From Podospora comata (taxonomy: Eukaryota; Ascomycota; Sordariomycetes; Sordariales; Podosporaceae), in assembly GCA_017354895.1 (NCBI GenBank), contig CP071493.1, positions 8,370,001 to 8,434,000 on the forward strand: a stretch of 64,000 bases of DNA, read 5' to 3'. A model generated the notes under the pieces. The model searched no databases, was not told where the DNA came from, and worked only from the letters and a program-made list of their open reading frames with translations. Numbering within the stretch: the stretch's first letter is position 1; each line of letters opens with the position of its first letter. Shown here piece after piece: positions 35,701-47,270 of this stretch. The translations under genes were made by a program, and so were the position numbers.

Positions 35701-38319
35701 CCAACTCGGTTTGGGGGGCGGTGGAGGAGGAGGTTCTTGGTCATCTTGGACGGCGGTAACGGTTGTCGGCGTGTCAACCTGCATGACAGAAGGCGCCGCA
35801 GAAACAGTCGAGGGGGCAGTAGAAGGTATACTGTCAGCCACCGAAGACGAGAACTGACTGGCCAAGGGACTAGCAGGTATGCTCCCGTATTTCGAGTCTC
35901 CCTTGATCGTGATTGTCTGGCTGCTAACCACCTCACCTGGCACCTCCCTGGCCACAGCTGGCTTGTCCATACTTGCCCTGCTTTGCGCCTGCTGGGCAGC
36001 CACATGGGCGACCAACTCCCTCTCCTTATTCGCGTACGCCGCACGAACCGCCATGCTGGCCGCCATAGGGTCCACGTCGGAGATCGCAGGCGATGGAATG
36101 GGAGGGGTGAGTCCCTCTTTGCGAAGCTTCTCTTTGATGAAGATCTCCTTGAGAATGTTGGCGCAGTGATCGTAGTAATCATCATTATCCTTGACGAAAC
36201 TCCAACCGTTGACGTCGATTACGTAGCTCTTCCCGCCGGCGCGCAAGAAGTCGAAACCGCAAACGCGCTGACCAAACGTGGTACTGATCTTGCTGGCGAT
36301 CTCCTTTTCCTCGGCGCTCAACCCTGTGACGTACCGGACCTCTTTTCCATGCGTGTTACGCCTCACCACGCCATCCACCACTGGCGATTTTCTCGTCTCT
36401 GCGTGGCAGTATGTTGGCCCAACCGTGTAAGCTTTTACATCTTCAGCATTGTCAACTTGCATAAAGCGTTCATAGATGAAACTCTCCTCGGGATGGGTGA
36501 TGCACCTCGGGACAGATAGTCCCTCGACATACTCGCTGCTCTTGTTGCCAATCTTCCGAAAAAGCTTCCTTGCGCCGCCGCCGGCGGAAGAAGGGAAATA
36601 GATGATGATGTTGTGGTCCTCACCGCTGGTTGGCTTCTCGACAAATGGCTTCTTGATCAAGGTTCCGTCAACGGACAGGATGTCACCACCATCCAGCAGC
36701 TCAACCTTGCGGGGAGCAGCTGCTCTGGCGGCCTCCGGGTCAGGATCCGTGGGCTCGAAGACAATCCCACTAATGTCCTTGATGTGCTTACACACGTCAG
36801 GTGTAAGAAGTCGGGGGCCGCCATCACGGTTGACTTCAATTCTTTGGGGAGTGGGGACGTTGATTCTATCCAACAGTCTCAAGCACAGCCTTCTGTCCCA
36901 AAGAATCTTTTGCATAGGCACATCGTTGACACAGAAAGGTTTTCTGGCCTTGACGTACGCGATGGCCTTGTCAAGCGGGAAGCCGTCCGAGTAGAATGAG
37001 ATCAGGTAATCGCAGATGGGCCAGTTCTCAATGGACTCGTCAAGAATAACCTTGTCCCCAAATACACAGACGTCGAATTCGCGGTTCTGAATCAGGCGGT
37101 TCAAGATATTTCTACTAGGCTTGCTCCGGGCTTTCACGTCCAGCGCGCAGACGCCGATGACGCCCCAGGGAGCGGGCCTAGGTTCTTCCTTCTCTCCGCG
37201 GTGGTGATGATGGGAAACGACACGGTCTCCGCTAGGGCTGTGGCTGCTGGCCGCGGTACTACCGCTGAACCTGCGCTTGGCCCGGCTTCGCGATCGAGTA
37301 GGTTGAGGACGAGGAGTAGGGGTTGTTCCTGTTTTCTGCTGCGTATCGCCACTTGCTTGAGATTGCTGACCAGTCGTCTTCCCTATATCACCAACAGTTT
37401 GACCTCTCGCCTCCCGAGGAGCAAGCTGAAGGGCACCCTGATGGGATCCCTGACTTCCCGTGGTAACTGTGACGTTCGACATGGTCGCTTCAGGCTGGGC
37501 CGCCTTATTGGTAGCCATGATGCCAGACACTGACCGATGGCCAGGGACGCCAGAGATGCTATTGTTGTCGCTTCCGTTGGCAGAAGCAGCTGAGCTGATG
37601 ACTCCGCGAGCAGAGGCAAGACTATAAATCGACCCAATGCTCACACGGTTGCTGACGCTTGCGCCGGCCTCGGAAAAGGAAGAGCGGGCGCTGCGGTAGG
37701 CGGGTTCTGGTAGTTGGTTGTGGCGATACAGGCCTGTCTCGCTCTGAGTGCTGGGCAACAGGCGAGGGGTCTCGGATTCTTCAATGGCGGTTGCCGAAGA
37801 AGAATCTGCAAAATCTCGAGGGGAATAAGGTTGCTCGGAGGGATTGGTTGGGACACGGCGGAGGCTGGTGGCGTCTTCGCTCCAGGCGTCGGAATGGGAC
37901 GAGTCTCGACGGACAAGATGACCTTGGGCTGGCAGATGGGCTTTCAACGCTTGGTGAGTAATAGCCGTGGAAGGTGGGGGCATGGAGAGATTCGTGCGGT
38001 CAACGTGGGCCTCCGCGAGAGTTGTTCCAGGATCGGCCTGCTTGCTCTTGCGGTTGGTAAGACTGGCGAGAGAAGACGAGGAGAGGTTGCGCATATGGAA
38101 GCTGGTTCGGTGCGTTCTAGTTCTCACCGGCGAGACTGGTGCTGGTGGCGGCGCGCCTGCCGGTGTGACTGCTGGCGACGTTGAGTTTGCAGCTGGCTCT
38201 GCCTGTCCTTGCTCTTTTCCCTTTTCTTGTGGCGCAAAGTATCCGTTCACCGGCTCTGTGGACTCCACCGATGATAGGCCTGCTTCGTCAAGCTTCGACT
38301 TGTCAGAGTTTGTGTCCAT
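32734..38319 (-). CDS. asp1: Inositol hexakisphosphate/diphosphoinositol kinase-phosphatase Vip1/Asp1 (PPIP5K)
   Basis: This bifunctional enzyme makes and removes the 1-position pyrophosphate of inositol pyrophosphates, which signal phosphate status and control cytoskeleton and hyphal growth in fungi. Exons are 38319-33482 and 33223-32734, giving 1775 aa. The 258-nt intron has donor GTAAGT, branch GCTAAC and acceptor TTCAG; splicing joins AKFHQ to [14 protein letters not shown]. Residues 1 to about 375 are Ser/Thr/Pro-rich and disordered. The N-terminal kinase (ATP-grasp type) starts near residue 380 ([18 protein letters not shown]) and includes [15 protein letters not shown] and [22 protein letters not shown] polyproline linker precedes the histidine acid phosphatase domain with RHADRTP at 883-889, ending near 1575. 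The last 163 residues are acidic and Ala/Thr-rich. The ATG at 38319 has context GCCATGGAC. The family call is very secure. Confidence 0.95.
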
Positions 38320-39709
38320 GGCTAGGACAGAAAATGCGGGCACCGGAACGAGTTCGAGCTTCTTCCTTTGGGTTGGCACGGCACTCTTGGGGTGTGGCTT
38401 GCTGGTTCCTGGAAGGGAACAAAAGAACGAGAGGCTTCAGTGGGAAGGGAGGCTCAAAGAGACGTGGACGGTCTGGAAATGCTCGATACCGAAATGCTAC
38501 CAGTCAGATAAGACTGACACGACGGGGATTTTTTATGGTACAAGAATGGTCAATCGATACTGACAAGATGTGGCAATAAACGGCCTAGAGCTGATTTTTT
38601 ACCAAGCAATAGGAAGAAACAAAACAGAAGCAGAACGAAAAACAAGAACGCCAAACACTTTTGTTTTGTGCCAGTCCCTGCCGCAATCCGATTCCGCTCT
38701 GGGGTGCCGTCTGTTCCACGTGAAAATGAAAGAGTCTGGGGCAGTAGTGGCCCAGCCAAGCAGTGGCATCCGTAGATTCTCTTCAACGGCGAATGGCCAA
38801 TGCGAATGGAAGGGGCCGAGAGAAGGGCACGAAACTGATGGCCAGACTGCCACGACTGGCCTCGCTGGGCTCTCTGGATGGGCCAACCCGGCTCCCGAAT
38901 CGTGGTTGCACTGCTGCCAACCAGGGCTATTTTTTCCCTGGCGGGGCAGTTTGGAAACCTGGGAGGGGCACACAAAGCATGATGACGCCCTGGCCCGCAG
39001 AGCACGAGCCAACATGTGTCATTGGGATGGTGGGGCATCTGTCTTTAATCTTGTCTCTGTTTCCGTTTGCATTGATGGGACATGCTGTCTCAACCCTGAG
39101 GGGTATTCTCATGTTCCATCTGCAAGTGATTCCTCCCACAGTCTTCAGCAGTTTGCATCGCCAATGCCTCAGTTTTGCGATCTGTAGCCACAAGGTGTCA
39201 TATTGAGTGCTGTGCGTAACGGGTAAGTGCTCGCGTGACCCGCTTGGTTGTCATCCGCTACTCTGGTGTCATGTCGAGCTCCCATAGGCTAAGCGGTTTG
39301 GCTTGTCCCGGAAAACAGGCGGTGAAGAAGCTTTCGGCTGGCTTGCATGAAGCCCCTGTCATGGTTCAGATTCTCGATTTCGGCGTCGAAAAACTGCCAT
39401 GTTCGTGTGTTAATCCGGAGCGGGGGTGCCTGCCGGCCGGCGGTGTGTCTTGGCATATGTCTTCGGCACTCTCGACCCGGCCTGGGGTCGGTGTTCGGTG
39501 GTTGTGGGGCCGATCGAAAAAGTTTGGGTGGGGTCCCAAGTCCCCTTTCCCATGTGTGGCTGAAAATTTCTGGACGGGCTTTGTTCAGCGAGGCTGCTGC
39601 TGTAAGAAAACTTCCATCACCAATATTTTACTCGCGACAAAGGCCATTGGCAGCGTATACAGTGGTTTTTTGTGATAGAAAGCTCCTCGCGAGCTGCAAC
39701 GCGACAACC
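38320..39709. promoter_or_regulatory. Divergent intergenic region between asp1 and utp21
   Basis: About 1.4 kb separates the two start codons, and both promoters and leaders must lie here. No gene is supported. An A/T palindrome-like element at 39561-39570 (TGAAAATTTC) resembles the rRNA-processing element of yeast (see separate entry). Confidence 0.5.
39561..39570 (+). promoter_or_regulatory. RRPE-like element upstream of utp21
   Basis: TGAAAATTTC lies about 140 bp before the utp21 ATG. It resembles the yeast ribosomal RNA processing element (TGAAAAATTTT), which marks ribosome-biogenesis promoters. No PAC box (GCGATGAG) was noticed nearby. One near-match is weak evidence. Confidence 0.25.
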
Positions 39710-42700
39710 ATGCCTCACTCAGAGATCGACCACCCTTCGACGAAGCGGCAAAAGCGCGATGCGATCGTGAAAGTGCAGCCATCTTCAAAGAGGAGCGGCT
39801 CGGCCATTTTTGCGCCTTTCCGGGTACGCATTACCCAACCACAGAAAACTATGCAAATTCGAGATGGAAACAATTCTGACAGTCCTGAGCCCTGTAGACC
39901 ATTGGTTTAGTTTCACCAACAAGCGTTCCCTTTGCCACGATTCCCCTTGGCAAAACCACCTTCCAGATCACGACTTCTGTCGGCCGTGCCCTTCAAACAT
40001 ACGATCTCAAGCGCGGTCTCAATCTTGTGTTCGTCACCCGCCCTCAGACTCCCGCCGATATAACCGCCACCTGTGCTTGGAAAGAAAAGGTATATGCTGC
40101 TTGGGGAAACCCGAGCAAGGGTGAATCTCAAGGATTATGGGCCTTCCAGCGCGGCAAGAAGGCTGCTGAGCTTCAGCTCCCTACCGGCCTCGATCAACCC
40201 ATCAAACAGATTGTCATTTTTGGCTCGTGGATTATCGCATGCTGTGTCACGAGGATAGAGGTCTTCAAGTCGGCTACACTGGAACACTACACTACTCTCT
40301 TTACTGCGGCGGCTAAGAGGGGCGACAATGAAATTACGGGCGGCGTCTGCAACATGCCAACCTTCTTGAACAAGATCTTTGTCGGCCGGAAGGATGGTTG
40401 GGTTGAAATTTGGAACGTCAGTACCGGCAAGCTCGTATATACGATCCTGCCGCCCGCACCCAACAGCGGGTCCGTGACTTGTCTGCAACCCTCGCCCGCT
40501 CTGTCGTTGCTCGCCATCTCGTACTCTGGCGGTTCTCTGGTCATTCAAAACGTTCTCACGGACAAGAAGGTGTTGCAGATCCAGGCTGGCAGTGAAGATG
40601 CTCCCGTTACCTGCATCTCATTCCGGACTGATGGTCAGGGTGCCGGGGAGGATGGCCGGAAGGATGGTGTTATGGCTACAGCAACTGGTTTTAGTGGGGA
40701 TGTGACTTTCTGGGATCTCAACAAGGGTGGAAGATCGATGGGTGTTTTGCGCAGCGCCCACAACCCCCCATCACGCAACAAGGCCGTTGGTGGCGGTATC
40801 AGCAAAATCGAGTTTCTTTCCGGTCAGCCCGTGATCATCACAAGCGGTCTCGACAACTCTCTCAAGTCTTGGATCTTTGACGAGACACCATTCTCGCCAG
40901 TACCTCGCATTTTGCACCAGCGAAGTGGACATGCGGCGCCTGTCAGCTGCCTGCAATTCTTGCCGTCTGATTTCGATGGCGCAGAGGCTGGAAACAAGTG
41001 GCTTATGAGCGGTGGGCACGATAGGAGTCTCTGGGGATGGAGTTTGCGAAGAGACGGTCAGAGTACCGAACTATCACAAGGTGCCATTCGGAAGAAGGCA
41101 AAGAAAGCCGGTATTTTTGCTGGTGGGTCTTTAATTCAAGGCCCAAGCACAACCTTGGAGGATCTAAAGGCCCCGGAAATCACATGCATCGCATCTTCAC
41201 TAAACCGCGATGGTGGTATTGGTGCTATGCCCGGAAAGCAGGTCATTTGGGACAAGGCCAACAGCACAAAATACTCTAATGCCGAGCTCAGCGGAATGAC
41301 GGGCTGGGAGAGTGTCGTTACCGCTCACAAGAACGACCCGTGGGCTCGCACATGGTTTTGGGGGCGAAAGAGAGCTGGCCGTTGGGCATTCAAGACTGGC
41401 GACGGCATGAATGTTTCCACTGTGGCCATCAGTTCATGTGGCACTTTCGCTGTGGTCGGGTCGGAGGGAGGCAGTATCGACACTTATAACCTTCAGTCAG
41501 GTCGGCACAAGCAACGTTTCCCTTCCAAGTTGACACCGGCCCAATTGAGGCAGATCAAGATGATGCAGCTGAGAGCGCTGGACAAGGTCAACGAGCTTCA
41601 GGCACGATCAGCCCAGAGCTTCCCGCCGGGCACTGGCAAGCACACGGCGGCGGTAACAGGTCTTGTTGTTGACTCTCTCAACACAACCATTACCTCGTGC
41701 TCGCTCGACGGTAAAATCAAGTTCTGGGACTTTTCCACCGGCAACTTGATCGACGAAATCAACTGGGCGCCCATGACCAAGATAGTGACCTGCCGCTATC
41801 ATCCAGGCAATGACCTTATCGCGTTTGCCTGTGACGACCACTCCATCCGGGTTGTCGATATTGGAACAAAGCAAACGATCAGAGAATTCTGGGGCTGCCG
41901 GGGAGACATCAACGACTTTTGCTTCTCCAATGACGGCAGGTGGATCATTGCTGCCTCTCAAGACTGCATCATTCGCATCTGGGATTTGCCCACAAGCCAT
42001 CTTATCGACGCATTCCGCACGGAAACTCCCTGCACCGCCCTCGCCTTCTCCAACACGGGCGAGTTCCTAGCCGGCTCGTGTGAAGGCAGCCTTGGTGTTC
42101 AACTCTGGACTAACAGAACGCTCTTCAAGCACGTCCCAACCCGGCAAATCTCGGACGCCGAGATTGGCGAGGCGGCCGGCTCTCTGCCGACGGCATCCGG
42201 TGAAGGTGGTGAAGGTCTCATTGACGCTGCCTTTGAGGATGATGCCTCGGAACCAGCCGATGATGGCGTAACTGCGCCAGTAATTGACCAGCTCTCCTCC
42301 GACATGATGACCTTGTCTCTGGTCCCCAAGAGCAGATGGCAAACCCTTCTGCATATCGACTTGATCAAGCAAAGAAACAAGCCAAAGGAGGCCCCCAAGG
42401 CGCCCGAAAAGGCACCATTCTTCTTGCCATCTGTTGGCGGATCGAGCTCGCTATTACCTCCTATTGAAGACGACAAGGAGGGCAAGGAGGTTGTATCGAG
42501 GATAACGCAGCTAGATGCTACGAGGCAAGAGCAGGCTTTCTCCAGCAAGCTGACTGCCTGCGGGGAAAAGGGCGATTGTAAGTTTCCCGCCGTTGTGATG
42601 ATTGGATAACAAGATGGCTGACCCTGCATACAGACACCGAGTTTATCGAGCACCTCAAATCTCTTCCTCCTTCGGCGGCTGATCTTGAGCTCCGGTCCCT

Positions 42701-42980
42701 CTCCATGGGCAACAGTGAGGACGATTACGAAAATAACGAGTTGCTTCACTTTATCAAGGCCTTGACCAGCAGGCTGATCGCCAGAAGAGACTACGAGCTG
42801 ACACAGGCGTGGATGACTGTGTTCCTGAAGCTGCACTACGACCTTGTGATGGCCAACGACTGTCTTCTCAAGGCGCTGGACGAGTGGAAAGAGCACCAAG
42901 CGCGGGAAAGAGATAGGCTGGATGACTTGATTGGGTACTGCAGCGGCGTTGTTGGATTCTTGAGGAATCCCAGGACATGA
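39710..42980 (+). CDS. utp21: SSU-processome WD40 protein Utp21 (WDR36)
   Basis: Utp21 belongs to the UTP-B module of the U3 snoRNP/SSU processome and is needed for 18S rRNA maturation in the nucleolus. Exons are 39710-39823, 39898-42577 and 42634-42980, giving 1046 aa. The introns of 74 and 56 nt have donors GTACGC and GTAAGT and acceptors TGTAG and TACAG. Junctions restore conserved text (FAPFR/TIGLVSPTSVPF and KGDY/TEFIEHLKSL). The N-terminal KRQKRD patch suits a nuclear protein. Two consecutive WD40 propellers fill about residues 40-720, with signatures such as GRKDGWVEIWN, TSCSLDGKIKFWD and the family hallmark SNDGRWIIAASQD. The C-terminal Utp21 domain follows (LLHIDLIKQRNKPKEAPKAP, KAPFFLPSV, then LMANDCLLKALDEW-like helices). 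It converges with the permease gene, 146 bp apart. Confidence 0.96.
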
Positions 42981-43126
42981 ATCAAATGTTTTTGTTTCGT
43001 TTTTCTGGTAGCATGTAATGTTGGAATCGAAAGTGGAACCAGGAGAAAGTTATATATCACTAAGTTTGCTGGAGTATTACTCTCACTTGGTTTGTCGCTC
43101 TTTGCTCTTCTGTCATCAATATCGCT

Positions 43127-45007
43127 CTATCCAAACAACCGATCCAGCACCCTGTCAAAGGCGTTCCTGTCGTGACGTTAGTAAAAAGAAAGGGTCTTGC
43201 GCAACGGATATAGAAAAATACGTACTTTGGGGGGCTGGGAACATATGTCCTTTGGTACTCTTCAATTTCATCGACATTCTTTACCAAGTCGATCTCATCT
43301 GAGCGATGCATTTTTGTCTTGTTGACAAACTTGTATCCTAGATACAAGATGGGACATACCGCAATCATTGTAAACCTGTTCTCAGTCAGCTGGGCACTCT
43401 TGACTTGGTCCGGAATTAGACTTACGAAAATAAGAACGTTGGCACATCCCACTTTCCGGGCAGGAAAACCGTGTATCCTCCGACAAACGTCATGATGAAC
43501 GTCCCGATCAGCGCATACCACGCCGCATAAGGTTGCAACATGGCCTTGTACGGCAGGTCGTCTCTCTTGAACCCCTGAGCCTTCATCCCATAGTAGAACC
43601 GCAGGTACGTCACACACATGCAGCTAAAGTTGATCAGTTGGCTCGCCGTGACCAAGTTCACAAACCACTGAAGCACCACTGCGGCATCGTTTGAGACCTG
43701 CAAGAAACTCAAGAGCGAGATTCCCAAAACTACCAAGACGGCGTACAGAGGCACTCCCTTAGTTGTGACCTTTGTAAATATCTTTGGAGCCTTCCCCTCT
43801 AGCGCCATGCCGTAAAGAGACCTTGAAGCGCAATAGACATAGCTGTTTCCCGCCGAGAAGGCCGCCGTCAGGACCATAGCATTGACAATATCCGGCAGCA
43901 CCCTGATGTTCAGCCGGTTCATCGCAATAACATATGGGCTTGCAGCTGCGCCCGGTGCGCCTGTCGAGAATGCTATCTTCATCTCCTCGTCAGTGTATGG
44001 CACGAGAACACCAACCGCCAAACTTCCGAGCATAAAGAATGTCGTTAGCCGGTAAAACACGGCCTTGAAAGCCCTGGGCATCACCACTCTCGGGTTTTCC
44101 GCCTCCCCGGCTGCCATGCTCACATAATCCGGCCCTGCTATGGTGAACGATGCCTGGATCAAACACTGCAGAAATCCTAGAAATCTCCCCAAGTCTCCTG
44201 TGTGGTACAACTCGGCAAAGGCGCCTGGATCGCTCCAGTATCGAAACCCAAACTTGTCTCCGGTCGGGTTCCCACCGCACATTACCACCACGGTAAAGAT
44301 CAAGAGGGCAATAATGAGCAGCACTTTTCCCAGCGCAGCCCAAAACTCGACCTCCCCGTACCACTGCACAGCCAGCACGTTGATCAACCCATACAAGCAG
44401 ATGATAATGGCGATGATTCCTCCAGCGGGTACAATCTCGGAGCCTTTCCAATAATGCAAAATAACATTGCAGGCGACAATTTCAAACGGCACCAGCGCGG
44501 CCTCGAAGATGAAGAAATTCCACCCGCAGGCAAAACCAAAGGCTTCGTCGACATAACGGCCGGCGAGTCGGATGAATGGCGAGGAAATGGGAAGGTAGGT
44601 CACCATCTCGGCCATGCAGAGCGTCACGGCAAGGATGAAGGAGCACCATATGGTGAAGGCGAGGAAGAGGGAGGCGGGTCCACCTTGGAGGAGACCACGG
44701 CCGATCTGGACATAGAGGGCTGTGCCGATTGTCCCGCCAATTCCTATCTCTGCGTGTTAGTTACGGAAAGAAGCAGGAGCAGTGGGGTTGCCTAGGGCAA
44801 ATGGTTACCTATAAGTTGAATGTGACGAGACTTGAGCTGGCGTCTCATGCTATGCTCTTCTACCTGGGACCCGGAGAGCGACGGCGATGAAGGGGGGCCC
44901 CTTTTCTTTTCGTCGGTGCCACCATTGCTGAGAGAAGATGATAAGCCCCCCTTCTCCTGATCATGGTCTCCTGGGTTGGCAATAAGGTCGATTCCCGTGG
45001 AGGACAT
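43127..45007 (-). CDS. Amino acid permease, fungal YAT family (APC superfamily)
   Basis: This is a proton-coupled amino acid transporter of the plasma membrane. Four exons: 45007-44809, 44743-43426, 43375-43226 and 43166-43127, giving 568 aa with about 12 membrane segments. Introns are 65, 50 and 59 nt. For intron 1, I chose the acceptor ATAG at 44745-44744 because it restores HIQLIGIGGTIGT, the invariant first-helix motif; the nearer CAG would insert extra residues. Other family text: TLCMAEMVTYLPISSPFIR, AGRYVDEAFGFACGWNFF, AAGEAENPRVVMPRAFK, and the cytoplasmic tail EIEEYQRTYVPSPPK ending NAFDRVLDRLFG. Residues 1-60 are hydrophilic with DEKKR. The substrate cannot be read from sequence; Gap1/Dip5/Can1-like range is possible. 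Confidence 0.94.
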
Positions 45008-45994
45008 CGCTCCGTGGTGATTTATTTCAGTTGATCTCGATGGATTTGTTTGAGTAGGAGTGAAAAGAATTCCACCACAAAGATCATTCTGGTGATGCTT
45101 TTCTTTTTGTAAAAAAATATCACGGGGAACCAGACCGAGGCAATCGGCGGTGTCTTGCAGGGAGACCGAATGCTTTGACGGAAGGAGCAATGGTACAACG
45201 GATGCAAAGATCAATGTTGTGCTGGGTCGAGTAAACGATGGTTGGTTGGGAAGGGCAAGTACGTCACTTTTCGAAGCACGTAATTCAATTTTCTAAAGAC
45301 GGCCCACGGTGATCAGATCCCGACGGGGAAGGAGGATCCAACGAAAATATCTGTAGATTTTAGCGACTGGAGGAGAGGACGTGGGGGAACCACCGGATGT
45401 GTGCCGTTCGCCGGTTCGTGACACTTTCCTTGCATATCCTCCACAGCACGAGGAGAACGCAACCGGGAAGCACCCTGCTGTCGCCTGTAAAGCCGATCGG
45501 GGGTCGCCGAAGGATCTGAACTGTGGAACGTGCCAAGGCCGGTCCCGTTCCGATTCGGTATTCAACGACAGCCGTAACTGCCGTCCGAGATTTGGTCCGA
45601 CTGGATTGTCCGCTTCAACACTTTCAGCGGAACAATCGCACAGAAAATAAACTCAAATGCCATTTCATTCGAAATCTCTCGTACATGCGCTAACCACCGC
45701 AATGGCGGCACCCGGACAGCAGACAGGTCTGGGACGGCTGCCCAGTGGGCTTTGGGTCGGTCAAACTCAAAATGACCATGACGTCTTGATTCAAGTTGGG
45801 TAGGTACGGTGGCTGATTTGGGGCATGGTATTCGGTCCTCCTGTCTTTTTGCAGAACAAACCCACGATCTCGTCCTCGTCCCATGAAATTTGTTAACTGA
45901 ACCCATCGACAAAAATCCCAATCGCAGACGTCACATCGCATCGTCCAGAGAACAGGCGGCCCGAAGGCACCCCACATTCGGGTAGGCCATCACC
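45008..45994. promoter_or_regulatory. Divergent intergenic region, permease / coiled-coil protein
   Basis: These 987 bp lie between two divergent start codons. No gene is supported. I did not find clustered GATA-factor sites that would argue for nitrogen control of the permease. Confidence 0.5.
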
Positions 45995-47190
45995 ATGTGC
46001 TGGGGAACAAAGTCCAGAATGAGCTGCGGTCACTTCCATGTCAGCTTCCACGAACGGTGCCACCCTTGGTGCAACGAGCCTCAAGTACAGTTCATCGGGC
46101 AAAAAGACGAGCGATGCGGCCATTGTATCGCGAAGACCCAGGTGGACTCTTCAAGAGCCAGCAGGCTCCAGGATGCTTGGGATTCATATTGCAACGATGC
46201 GAAGCAGGAGGTGCTTGTGTCTCTCCGGGAAAAGATCATCTCCGCCAACCGGGAAATCAGGGCTCTCAAGGAAGAGTTCCCCGACCTGGACGGTCTATCA
46301 TCTGAACTAGAACGAGTACGAAAGGAACAGTCAGAAAGCATGCGGATGATCCACGCACAAATGGAACGGGCGAAGGAGGAAGGGGCCATGAAGGAACTGT
46401 TGCTCATGCAAGAAAGGAAGAGTTCTCTCCAAAGGAAGAGGGACTCCGGGCGTTGTGAGAACGGGGCCACGGGGAATCAATTACTCGAATCTCTTGACGG
46501 GGATATTGAGCGCCTAAATGAAGAGCAAGTGATGCTGATGGAAAGGTCTCCCGAGCTTACCAGGCTCATCTGGCTGGATCGGCAACTGGTGCAGCTGGAA
46601 TCCAACGAGACAACGCTGTGTACGCACGACAGTTTAGCAAAGCTAGATGCTATCACCAGAAGCCGGGATGTTTACGTGGCCGACGAGATCAGACTGACAG
46701 AGGAACGGCTAAGCAACCTCAAGTCTATCGAGGGACGATTGAGACATCAGGCAATGCAAGAAAAGGCAGAGGTCAAGAACGCCCGATGTGAGGGTCGTGC
46801 GGCTGCTCAGAAAGAGCCTGACAGGTATGTACCGCAGTTTTCTCTTCTCCCAAAACTTTTTCTCGTAGATTTTTGACAATAGAGTGTAGTGATTTGGTTC
46901 AAGTTGAGGATACTCCCGTCGCATGTCCCGAGACGCTGTCGCTCACCACCAACACAAAACGCAGTCTTACTACCGTCGTGGCCCCCGAGACCCTATCATC
47001 TACCACGAGCAGACCAAGCATTTCAATACCTCGTTATTCATTGCATCGCCCGTCTAGCTATATTTCGAGGCAATCCATTATCGAACAGAACCAGCCTCGT
47101 ATTCTGTATCGAATTTTCACTCTAGCCACTGATCCCGCCGAATGCAGCTCTAGATGGTCGTTGAGGGCCTCACAACATTACGGCGAGTAG
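45995..47190 (+). CDS. Unknown protein with Cys/His N-terminal head and long coiled coil (376 or 383 aa)
   Basis: I do not recognise a named family. The first 50 residues are rich in Cys and His (CGHFHVSFHERCHPWC, then RCGHCIAK), a spacing that could bind zinc. A long helical region with heptad-like Glu/Leu/Arg pattern follows, about residues 60-270 (REIRALKEEFPDLDGLSSEL, EEQVMLMERSPELTRLIWLD). The second exon encodes a Ser/Thr/Pro-rich tail. Exon 1 is 45995-46824 with donor GTATGT. Two acceptors fit the frame: exon 2 from 46890 (376 aa) or from 46869 (383 aa, adding RFLTIEC). A later ATG at 46019 is also possible. It lies divergent from the permease and converges on the next gene with only 80 bp between stops. 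Function unknown; a scaffold or zinc-dependent adaptor is a guess. Confidence 0.8.
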
Positions 47191-47270
47191 CCTGCTTGCC
47201 GTATTCTTGGTTTCCTACAAAAAAAGAAAATCCAAAAAGAAGCAAACAGAAGCAAACCGTCCGTGTTTTT

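Noticed and set aside
35224-36519. 431-codon plus-strand frame and other long frames opposite asp1
   Set aside because: They lie antisense to the clear Vip1/Asp1 coding frame and look like shadows of its codon bias.
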